Source: Sipunculus nudus (Eukaryota > Annelida > Sipuncula > Golfingiida > Sipunculidae). Taken from it: a stretch of DNA of 64,000 nucleotides. The stretch lies in assembly GCA_026874595.1 (NCBI GenBank), contig CM049309.1, forward strand, positions 11,148,576 to 11,212,575, written 5' to 3'. Below, piece after piece: positions 1-55,201 of the stretch. Below the pieces are notes generated by a model. The model was not told the DNA's origin. It saw only the letters and a list, made by a program, of their open reading frames with translations, and made no database searches. Position numbers and translations under genes: made by a program. The number at the start of each line of letters is the position of its first letter. Position 1 is the first letter of the stretch.

Positions 1-122
1 ACGTAATAGCTATTTAACATAATAAAGTTGTTTAATTTAGATTTATATATTTACATGAATATTATTGTTGTTCAGTGGAACAGACAGTATTTGTGGCTGT
101 TACGTTCATCCTGTCTTATAAG

Positions 123-45566
<45,444 letters not shown>

Positions 45567-46690
45567 TCAACTGTGGTCCATTCTCATCGATGTTGGGACT
45601 TTTGGAGTGTGAAAAATATTTCATGAGAGAGGATAGTTTCATATCAGGCACTCATTTTGTTTTGTATGCCAATCTTTGGAAATTGATGCTGGAGTGAAAG
45701 TTAAGATATATAAATGTAAATTATTCAGACCCAGAAAAGACAAATTTCAAGGCCGTGATTATCAAGAAAGCCAGTCATTGAATATATCAGGGAGCTGATA
45801 ATATATTCAGTGTTTTCAGCAAGATGGTGGGCATTGCTGTACACATAAGTTTTAGCCACAAAACCAGGGTACACTGACCCATATTTGGCAATGCGACATC
45901 AACTCATATGCGAGGTATACACATTAATACAGATTTGTATATAAAACATCAGCATGTAAGATGTACTGCTAGTTAGGGGTATTCCCACATTTCATTTATA
46001 GAATATAATATTCATCAACTTTACCCTGCTTAGCAGTCGATCACCTTGCACAGTGATTAAAATAATGGCGTACAGTTACTTAATGCCTCTGTGTCTGTGT
46101 GTCTATCTGAGCAGTTTTCAATTCAAATTTATAATGTAATTTATGCTATTTAAGTGTCAACATTTCTTCCTGTTCTGTATGAACACAGCTTAACATGCAT
46201 GAATCTGCTTCCAGCTGCTAACAATGCAGTGTTTATAAGTATGGATTTGTGTTTCATGTTTGTATTAGCCGTTTGTTTAATTACTAAATGGGTCATGTAA
46301 TTAGTTAAACACACATAGAATGTATTATTATAAACTATTATTAAAATATATAGATAAATATGCTCACACTCTGATGAATTTCTTTTGTGTATCTTGTGTT
46401 AATTTTGCCATACCCTTGAGCTTACTGGATCAAAGCTCTGTTGCAGTTTGTCATATAATCAAATGTACTTTTTATCCCAGATGAAATGCTTTATATATTT
46501 TACTTGTATTTTATTTTTGTTGTGACTAAGGCCCTGTTGTTTAATATTTATTCCAAAAGTACTACCCTCAGTATCTGATTTAACTGAGATTAATCATTTA
46601 ATGATTTTTCTGTTTAATGTTTTTGCACAGTTTTGTAATAAATAAATAAGAATTATGTTTTCAGTCACAGTGTGTAATAAAAATGTGTGT
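45567..46690 (+). other. Probable 3' UTR of the GH31 gene
   Basis: About 1.1 kb from the stop to the polyadenylation signals. No open frame of note is seen; the extent is inferred. Confidence 0.55.
46637..46681 (+). promoter_or_regulatory. Polyadenylation signals AATAAA for the GH31 gene
   Basis: AATAAA occurs at 46637, overlapping at 46641, and again at 46676, each followed by GT-rich sequence (tgtgtgtt from about 46685). These are the first strong signals I noticed after the stop. Confidence 0.5.
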
Positions 46691-47239
46691 TATGAGAATG
46701 GTGAAGTTATGGTGACCACGCACAGTACTTCCTCTCTATAGGATACGCATTTGAGCCACGTACTTGAGAAATACATTCACTGAAACCATCTACAAATAAT
46801 TGAAAACATACATGATTATTTTGCAGACGGAATTTCATTTGATCCAGAAAAAAATCCTTTACACACGCAAGGTTGCAGTTCAGTAACAACAGTGAATACG
46901 CTGTGGTGTTTGAACGTCATCATATTAAAATTATCGCCGTTCCCATCGAAGCTGCAGTGTTCCTGGGTGTTTGTGGTCGTTTTTGGTTTATATAATCAAA
47001 GCAAAGGGGACATTGCGCAGTACATTGGTGCACTTGGAAGCTTTGATGGACGTTTGGTCAACATAGAGACAATAAGACTTCAACATCACCATTCTACTTA
47101 TCCCTCCTTTTTGAAAGGGCATTGTGTCTTCAGACAAGCTAGGTCTTTCCTGGAAATCCCTCCTTACGTGTTTCTGATTAAACAGGGCTATTACTGTCTC
47201 TGTGAGGAAGCCTATTGTGTTTTTTCTAGAAGGCCTCAC
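46691..47239. other. Intergenic, nothing recognised
   Basis: A 118-codon open frame (46892-47248) runs through this stretch into the minisatellite. It shows no domain, splice sites or convincing codon use, so I do not call it a gene. Confidence 0.5.
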
Positions 47240-48190
47240 ACATGTTAGTCACGAAAAGGCCCACTGGTGTATTCTTGGAGAAGGCATTCGAGTGCCTGTC
47301 TTGAGAAGGCCCAATATTGTCTTTCTTGAGATGGTCTACTAATGTTTTTCTGGTGAAGGCCTAAAAGTCAATTTCATGAGAAGGCCTACTAGCGGTTACT
47401 TAAGGTTTGCTTGTGTTTTCTGAAGAACGTCTGATAGTATATTTCTTGAGAGGGTCTAATAGCATATTTCTTTAGAAGGCCCACTGGCGTCTTTCTCGAG
47501 AAGGCTATAGAATCCTTCTGGAGAAGGTATATAATAGCGTCTTTCTTGGGAAGGCCTGACAGGTTCTATTGAGAAGGTCTGCTAGTGTCTTTCTGGCGAA
47601 GCCATAGTATCATCGTTTTTTAAGGCCTACTAACGTCTTTCGTAGGAAAACCCACTAGCATCTCTCTTAAGAAGGCCTACTGGTAGGGGTCATCCCAGAG
47701 GTCTATTAGCGTCATCCTTAAAAAGGGCTACTAACGTTTCTCTTGAGAAGGCTCTGCTGGTGTCGTCCATGAGAAGGCCAACTGGCGTCTCTCTTGTGAA
47801 GGCCCTACTGGCGTCTTCCTTGAGAAGGCCCTACTAGAGTCATCCTTGAGAAGGCCCTACTGGCACCTTCCTCGAGAAGGCCTGTTAGAGTCATCCTTCA
47901 GAAGGCCCTTCGGCGGCTTTCCTGACAAGGCCTTACTCGCGTTATCCTTGAGAATGTCTACTGGCGTTTTTAAGAAAGCCCTACTGGCGTCTCTTTTGAG
48001 ATTGCCCTACATGCGTCTTCCTTGAGTAGGCCTACTGGCGTCTCTCTTTAGAAGGCCCTATCAATGTCTTCCCTGAAAAGTCTACTGGCATTTTCCATGA
48101 GAAGGCCTAGCGTCATCCTTGATTAGGTCTACCAGCGTCTTTCTTTAGAAGGACGACTAGCGTGTTACTTGAAAGAACTACTCTGAAAAA
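47240..48190. repeat. Degenerate minisatellite, period about 27-30 bp
   Basis: A unit close to CTTGAGAAGGCCCTACTGG followed by CGTCTTTC recurs about thirty times with substitutions and small indels. Weaker units may begin near 47,110. The unit length varies, so it does not hold one reading frame. It ends about 100 bp before the open frame at 48,290. Confidence 0.88.
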
Positions 48191-48283
48191 GCCAGAACAT
48201 CTTTCTTCCGGTATGAAAACACGTTTTAACATTGCGAGAATAAATAAGATGTTTGTTCAATATCACATGCATTTTTATTTCAG

Positions 48284-48607
48284 TAGATAATGGCCTCAGT
48301 AGAGGCAAGAAGGCCATTGCTGAAAGACCGACGGGATCGGAGCTACTCCAAAGGTGAAGAGGCCACAGTCAGAAACAAAGGCAGTCAATCTGAAGGTGAA
48401 CGGAGTGAAACCAATCCTGTGAAAGTCAAAAGTGTCTCCAAAGAAGCGCAAGATGATCTCCAATCATCTCCACGCACTATTACACACCGTTTGCTACTAG
48501 TCAACCGTGGCCTTGGGACACTAGTTTTGGTCATGTTGGTCAGTACCGGTGTTACAGGTCCTGCAGTTATGGATGCCTTTGTAGGATCAGGAAGTCATGT
48601 CTATTGA
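48284..48607 (+). CDS. Hypothetical small protein or first coding exon with one hydrophobic segment
   Basis: I do not recognise this frame. The ATG at 48290 has A at -3 and G at +4. It follows a clean acceptor (tttttatttcag at 48272-48283), so it may be the first coding exon after a 5' UTR intron. The product starts MASVEARRPLLKDRRDRSYS, is basic and polar for about 65 residues, then has a hydrophobic stretch around LLLVNRGLGTLVLVML. It could be unspliced (105 codons, stop TGA at 48605-48607), or end at the donor TTG|gtcagt (exon end 48538, phase 0). A basic tail before a single hydrophobic segment resembles a type II membrane anchor, as SI/MGAM-like proteins have, but no following exons were found. 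Confidence 0.4.
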
Positions 48608-49255
48608 TAGCTGCTCCATGTGCAGCTCTGGACCGCGGCAGTCGCGTTTATCCATCTTTTTGTCCCGTAAACCTGCATAGACCGGACAACCCGTCCATTG
48701 CCAGAAGGATCATGGTAATTCTGGTTCTTCAAGCAGGTCTTCCGTCTGGGGCTAACAATGTGTAGGCCTAACTTATCTGACAGCGCTACCCAGCATGACG
48801 CCGCCTTACACCCAAGCCATTATCACTACACTAATAATACCAATTATGTCGGGCGCTCGATAATTAATGCTTCAAAAAGGTAAATATACAAGTACGTATG
48901 TTAGAATTATTCGAGGATAATATATTTTCATTTGTTTCGAGTTAAAAATCATGAGACCTATGTGTCTGAGTAGAGTGCTTGTGCCTCAAGATACTTTCAA
49001 TCTCATTTCCCTTATCGCAAAAGATACATTATAAATGGGTCTTTAATATAATGGAGTTCCCGATCTTCAGTAGGTATCCCATCTCTAAAGAATACAATTG
49101 ACTTTTTTCCTTTATCAGGATACTAGGAGTTTGTTTTGTGTAACCGAAAGAATATGTCTCCCCTCCTTACGGGTCGTCGATCCCCAAATCTGAAAAAAAA
49201 TATGTGGAATACTTAAAAAATGGTGGGTTTGGCAAAAATCCTAGTATTCTGAAGA
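48608..49255. other. Intergenic, nothing recognised
   Basis: No open frame or repeat that I can support. Confidence 0.5.
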
Positions 49256-49740
49256 TTTGACATTGAAGAGGTAGGTCAAGGTCACCGGTTTTCGAATTCA
49301 TCTCGTGGAAACAATTTACGTATCAAGCTTTAGGAAAATATAGTGGATGGTTCAAATTTTAAGAGTGTTCACATTAAATGTCAATTTCGGCTGATTTGAC
49401 CTTGAATATCAAGATCAAGGTCACCAGTTTTCCATCCTTTTCGAGAACATGGTTGAAACAACTTGTGTATATAATTTGAGGAAAGAATATGAAATACCTC
49501 AAATGTTATGGGGTCCAAAAATTGTTTTTATTTCGACCTATATAATTTTAGGAAAGAATATGCAATACTTCAAATGTTATGGGGTCCAAAAATTGTTTTT
49601 ATTTCGACCTATTTGACCTTGAAGATTAAGATCAAGGTCACCAAATTTCGAACTCGCACGAGATATTTGTGGAAACAGTTCAAATTTCAAGGAAAAACAA
49701 TAACTGCTTCAAAGACGACTACGACAGACTAAACGGACAG
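49256..49740. repeat. Dispersed repeat with internal direct copies
   Basis: The block AGGAAAGAATATG..CAAATGTTATGGGG..TTTTTATTTCGACCTAT occurs at about 49481-49544 and 49551-49613 with few differences. (A/G)(T/G)CAAGGTCACC recurs three times (about 49274, 49412, 49632). Confidence 0.7.
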
Positions 49741-50399
49741 ATATTGCATTATTTAATTCAGTGAAGAAAAAGTAAAAATGACATAAATTTTATGTGTAGT
49801 TGTAAGGAGTTCTATTTATATAAATTCTCACAAATTTAAGTGTTTTTTAATATTTCCGAATTGAAAAATTCAATAATGAATTCAAAGAAACAGGCTTGCT
49901 AAAAATTGAATAAAGATAATTGGACGATATGATTCTAAAATCCAGGTGTGACCTGGCGTCAGGATGCGTGTTTAGCCGTTATTCCTGGTTTTGGATTTGT
50001 GAGTTTATGTATTTTCTATTAATAATTATACATATCGGGAAATAATTAAAGACATTTATTAATTGAACAGAGGGGAGAAATCCAATAATAATATATCCCA
50101 ATTATAATAATTATAATAATAATTATCATTATTATTAATCTTTTTACGAATGGTTTAATAGGTCTTTGATAAATTCAAAAGAGAAATCCAATAATAATAA
50201 TTATCATCATTATAATTATATTATTATTATTTTGTAAGCATCGTCGCCTACAGAATTTCTGGATCATTTACGCAATTAATTCACGGGTTTGAATGTCTAT
50301 GCGGCAGCGACCCCACGTGCCCTGAGGAGAACGTCAGGGTACCACATCAGAATTCTTCATTTGTACCATATATATGGTATTTTACTCGCTGTACTGTAG
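49741..50399. other. AT-rich intergenic stretch
   Basis: Contains AATAATAATTAT-type simple sequence near 50,080-50,230. No gene seen. Confidence 0.5.
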
Positions 50400-50554
50400 G
50401 TGCGTCACGGGGAGGGGGGCTATGATGGTAGTTGTGACGTCAGCTCTCAGCGTGCCGCTTTGTTCGTTGTTTTGGACTCTTTTTTACTAAGGTTCGATCT
50501 ATACATACCCTGGGATCCACGTTTTGTGCCGACTTCTTCTTTACTGATCCTAGG

Positions 50555-50915
50555 CAGGGGCGTCAATATAGGGGGGGGGGGGGGGGGGGATGGGGGGTAT
50601 ATATACCCCCCCACTTCTTGGCAAGAGGGGGGATGGCCAATGTAATCACCCCCCCCCCCACTTTTCAGTGAATAATATTATTATATTGCAAATGAAATAT
50701 ATTAATAAACAGAATTAAAGACTTTGGATCCATTTACTAAAAATGTTACATCTAAACCTTGCTAAGAATTAACAAAATAACTTATTTTCTCTTATAATAT
50801 TATAATTATTTGAAATATGATTAAGTATATATATATATATATATATATAATTATAATAATCATATATATATATAAAGTGGAATATGTCACTCAGAAACGC
50901 TGAAAAAGCTATATA

Positions 50916-50985
<70 letters not shown>

Positions 50986-51028
50986 AAGTCATCCCCCCCC
51001 CACCCTGAAAGAAAAATTGACGCCACTG
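50555..51028. mobile_element. Non-autonomous hAT element (MITE) with 8-bp target duplication
   Basis: The terminal inverted repeats CAGGGGCGTCAAT and ATTGACGCCACTG match at 12 of 13 positions. The exact 8-bp direct repeat ATCCTAGG flanks both sides (50547-50554 and 51029-51036). Eight-base duplications and CAG(G/T)GGCG ends are hallmarks of hAT transposons. The interior is G/C runs and AT microsatellites with no transposase. Confidence 0.85.
50925..50983. repeat. (TG)n(TA)n microsatellite inside the hAT MITE
   Basis: A short GTGTGT part from about 50,915 is followed by about 28 TA units. A shorter (TA)n lies at 50826-50849. Confidence 0.95.
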
Positions 51029-51607
51029 ATCCTAGGTCTACTGATGATCGTGCAAGCTCTTAAATACTTATTTCATCCCAGAGAGACTCCATACAGCAAA
51101 GCCAAAAATGTCTTCAGTGAGCGGGAAATTGAGAGACTAGAAGAGAAGTAGAGCGACAGCGTGGTTGCATGTTTGCGTAATCGATCATAAACGATTATGC
51201 ATATCTTGAAAAGATTTCTTTTTATCCAGAAAAAAAATAATCCTGTCACACATATAAGAAAGCCAGGACACAAAGTAAAGATCAGCTCTAAAACTGAACC
51301 TGCATGGTGCATGTGCAGCGATAGAGTTTCAACAACCCGGCCGTTACTTTTACCTCTGATTTTCAATTTGGACTTAATTTTTTCGGTCAATATTTCAGGT
51401 ATAATACTAGGCCTTTACAGCACATTATATATGGTATTGAGGTAAGGTACCAAAAATATTCGATTAATAACTGATCATCTTCGTTTCTTTTTTTTCAGTC
51501 ATCGAACATTTACAACCAATACCTACTAATAGTATAAATAGCCACAAATCTTATATACGTTCGTCTGACGACACCATATAGCCAGGATTACATATACGTT
51601 TGTTTAG

Positions 51608-51829
51608 AGTTGGTCTGGCTATAGGATGCTCTCCGAGAGCGCACACATCGGCACACAGATCAGCGGCCAAAAATGAATCCATTAGTCCAATATTTTCTTT
51701 TATTATTCGGTCTTTGCCCATGGCTCATTCTTGGGAAAATGTCATTGGAATTCATCAAGGCAGTGGCCTAGACAAACATGAAAACAAAGCTGACCATGAA
51801 AACCTTTGGCAACATATAATGACTACACA
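51608..51829 (+). CDS. Weak coding-exon candidate
   Basis: It has an acceptor-like tacgtttgtttag before 51608 and a strong donor CA|gtaagt at 51830. One frame stays open throughout and includes MAHSWENVIGIHQGSGLDKH from 51720. Another frame from ATG 51673 looks like a signal peptide (MNPLVQYFLLLFGLCPWLIL) but stops at 51771. No family is recognised. Confidence 0.22.
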
Positions 51830-52555
51830 GTAAGTTTCCGTTTCCCGACCATCACTTATGCAACGGATCTATTGCACGTAATCCGATTACTAATATATAT
51901 GATATACTTTTGATATAAAAAAAATTAAACATTTTTTCATTTAAAAATGTTATAGTTCTCTAGGTGTTCTTTATACATGCATTTAACATTATATAGGAAA
52001 AAATGGGATGGAACTAATAATGATATCTGACATTGTGCCTTTATTTTTGATATAAGAATATTTCAAAGACGGCGTTGCCATTATTTTAAAACAGATTTAA
52101 TTTGCAGTAAAAATGTCAGCTTGGACCATTTATTGTTCTAATATTATGATATTTCATATCGGTATATCCTCGGAGCATGCAGACCCCCCTCTCGTCTAAT
52201 TCCAATTCCCTTGGACGCAAATGGTTCCCGTAAACACACATTTAGACCAGATCGAAAGCCTGTAATCTCGTATTATTAAAAAGAAACCGCCTTCTGCAAA
52301 AGTGTAAGATAAATGACTTTTCGTGAAAAAAAAGGATACTTTTTTGTTTATCGTTGTTTTACTATTGACGTTTTTATATATGGAAATTACGAATGTTCAC
52401 TTATTCATGATTTATCAAATGTAAAAAGTGTGTTTTGTGACATATTCTTTCTCAAAATGTGTTCATTAGAACTGTGTTAATAATTGCGATGACTTCTGCG
52501 AAGATAAGAACATGAGAGGAGAAACTCTGGGGGACGTAACACATGACACAAATGC

Positions 52556-52707
52556 AACATGCGTGGTGTTGTAATGATTTGTGGCGAATAATACACGTGG
52601 TGTAATCTGGATATAGTATGCGTGATGCACAATGGGAATAAGGTACGTGATGCACCGTTAATAATTTGCATGGCGTATCCTCGGAATAAAATGCTTGGTC
52701 TGCCATG
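52556..52707. repeat. Degenerate minisatellite of about 35 bp
   Basis: Four to five units share (A)TGCGTGGTG or ACGTGATGCACC followed by xxxAATAAxxT (for example ATACACGTGGTGTAATCTGG and GTATGCGTGATGCACAATGG). The units are diverged. Confidence 0.55.
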
Positions 52708-53802
52708 GCGAAAAAAAAAATTTATTGTGGTGCACACTGGGAAATACCCCCCCCCCCCCCTCTGATCAATCCCTGCTCGAGATAATATTCAGCAGGGCAT
52801 CTTTGTGATAGGAGAATGAAAATGAGTGAAACTATTCAGTTTTACCTTAGGCCCCCTGCTTTTGTGATAATGCACCCTTAATTGAATGACAGTATTATCA
52901 CACAAAGAGTATCAGGTGTGCACGATTAATTATACTTATATGGAGACGTATTTAATAAAACAAGACAAAATAAATTCCTTATAATATATACATATAATTT
53001 GTCATAACCACCATTACAGTTGTGGACATTCTTTAAATATTTATGCATTTCTATAAAATAGGCTTATTGCAATTCTAACTACCATAACATTTTATTACCA
53101 AAATTATTAAATATGGAATTATTAAATACTACATTAAGTACGTTAGAAATAATACTGAAAATTATCGGAGTATAAAAATACATGCCATTTATACTGCAAC
53201 AAAATCTACATCTGATCAACAGAATCACCACTGAATGCAATTTTGTAATATTCAATAAATATAAAAAAAACTTGGCCAATATATAGCGTCACTCATTACA
53301 CCTAAATTATCCTAAATTCTGACTCTTACAAATCTCTAATTAATGCAGAATTTCAATAATAGGTTGCTCTGAAAGTTGGACTGTCCATTGATCGAGGATA
53401 GCTTAAATTTATACACTAAAGCAAGACTTCTGACACCACCCCAACATAAAATTTTACAATCAATCAAAAACCATTTGATAAAACATGCACTTAGATGGTA
53501 AAGATGGGTTGATAATCTGGCATCCTCTCACTTTAATTTCGAGAGGTGTTTGGAGAGAAGACCCATTCCTAACTCACTCAAACTTTTTCTTGCTCAAGCT
53601 CCATCAGTACTTAAACAAGATATATAAAAAGATAATAATCATAAATATATTTACCTTAGACATTACTGCATTGTTTAACATAGTCCTTACAAATGAATCT
53701 TGATTCTAAGGAATGTATTTCATGCAACAGAAAACCCTTGAATTAAACTTAATAAATATTCATTCATCATCTGAGACACATACATTGGAATACACAGGGT
53801 TG

Positions 53803-53808
53803 TTTATT
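53803..53808 (-). promoter_or_regulatory. FGGY: Candidate polyadenylation signal for FGGY
   Basis: AATAAA on the minus strand (tttatt on +), about 42 nt after the stop. Another lies near 53,090. Which one is used is unknown. Confidence 0.35.
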
Positions 53809-53849
53809 GCTGCTACAGTAGCAAGACCAGGACTGTAAGTTCTTCTATG

Positions 53850-53928
53850 TTATGATTGCATGATAGCTTGATATTCCTTTTGGTGCTCCAGCATTTTCAG
53901 GAATACTTCATACTTCTTGGAATAAAAC
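53850..53928 (-). CDS. FGGY: FGGY exon f9 with stop
   Basis: It encodes [20 protein letters not shown], then AIMQS and TAA (53850-53852 on the + strand as tta). Confidence 0.93.
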
Positions 53929-55104
53929 CTGCATGGGAAAAACAGCACAAACTTTTTTACTATTTGAACTGCATTTAACTAAACACAAAGAACATTCAGA
54001 GAAGAACAAAAAAAAGAACAAGGGACAAACATCAGGAAATCGAAATTTGAAAAAATTTCTAGAATAAAAACTGCCTGACCAATAGTTTCACAAAGTATGC
54101 TGTTGACAAATCTACCATTAACTGGACAACCCTCTTAATTGAAGGAGACCATAATTTACTAAAGTTTAAGATCCTTGCATGTCTGATGACTATAACATTA
54201 CACAGGAAAATAAATAAGGTTTTTAATTTAACAGGCCTTATATTAAAATTATAATTTGAAAAACAATGAAACTTTTTTTAAGAAATCATTTATATGAAAA
54301 AATTAAGCACTTACATTTTTAATGATAAACTTGTCTGTGACTTTGGCCAAATGACATCACCACTTCCACCCATTTCTTTCATGGCATCCTGTAAAACAAA
54401 AAAAATATTATTTTATTTCAACCTGATAGTTTGGAAAATCTTTAATCTGTAGAAAAATATACCTGTAATTTAAATATGTTTGAGACATTTTGCACCACAG
54501 ATGCTATGAAAAGCTACAAAGAGCTGGGCATGATTCTGACCAACAATAGGAAGGCAATCCACATTATAAAAACATAATAAATAGCAACCAACAGACCAAA
54601 AATTCCTTTGAAATTCATAAAATTTTAATTTTAAGAGTAAGAGTGGCAGTGAAAGAGGTATCAAGGACTTAAGTTACAATCTATATGGGGAAACCTGACA
54701 TTCCTCACTATGACTGACTATAGTCATACCCATGACTTCTATGACTGACTGATTAGCAAAAGCATTCACTGGGTATTGTTGATGGTCAACATGCAGATGA
54801 TTCTTTGTGCTTTGGTTGAATTATTTGCATACCTAAATATAAATGAATCATTCTTCTTTACTGCTAAATAGGTATGAACTGCTCATACCTGTATGCCTAC
54901 TGGGTTGACACTTCATTACATTTGACACTTTAAGAATTGGTACATGTTGCTCAATCATTAACAGAGAAATACAGAAAATAATATGCATGTCACTGATGTG
55001 GTTGTTTACCTGGATGGAGTTGAAGTCCTTTGATGCACAAGCCCCCAACATGGCTGCTCCCAGGAGTACACTCTCTCCTGTATGTGGCTTTACAATGGGC
55101 AACC

Positions 55105-55201
<97 letters not shown>

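Larger units (their letters stand above)
50400..51151 (+). pseudogene. Short open frame split by a hAT MITE (uncertain)
   Basis: Upstream of the MITE the frame runs from ATG at 50400 to 50554, ending RFVPTSSLLILG. If one target-site copy and the MITE are left out, it stays open from 51037 ([20 protein letters not shown]) to TAG at 51149-51151, about 90 codons in all. The joined part would hold one hydrophobic segment and a charged tail. This may be chance; no family is recognised. A perfect CRE, TGACGTCA, lies at 50435-50442. Confidence 0.25.
51152..53849. other. Intergenic stretch, mostly featureless
   Basis: Apart from the exon candidate at 51.6-51.8 kb and the minisatellite at 52.56-52.71 kb, I see AT-rich sequence and a C run near 52,750. 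Confidence 0.5.

Noticed and set aside
76-122. Upstream extension of exon w1 to 76 or 88
   Set aside because: The paralogous exon w24 begins exactly at the position matching 123, and a pyrimidine-rich acceptor precedes it.
46892-47248. 118-codon open frame
   Set aside because: No recognisable domain, no conserved start or splice context, and it runs into the minisatellite.
47240-48190. CRISPR-like array of regularly spaced repeats
   Set aside because: The repeats are contiguous and degenerate without unique spacers, and the DNA is animal.
50769-51026. Open frames with long Ile-Tyr repeats
   Set aside because: They are translations of the TA microsatellite inside the hAT MITE. The same applies to 54987-55244.
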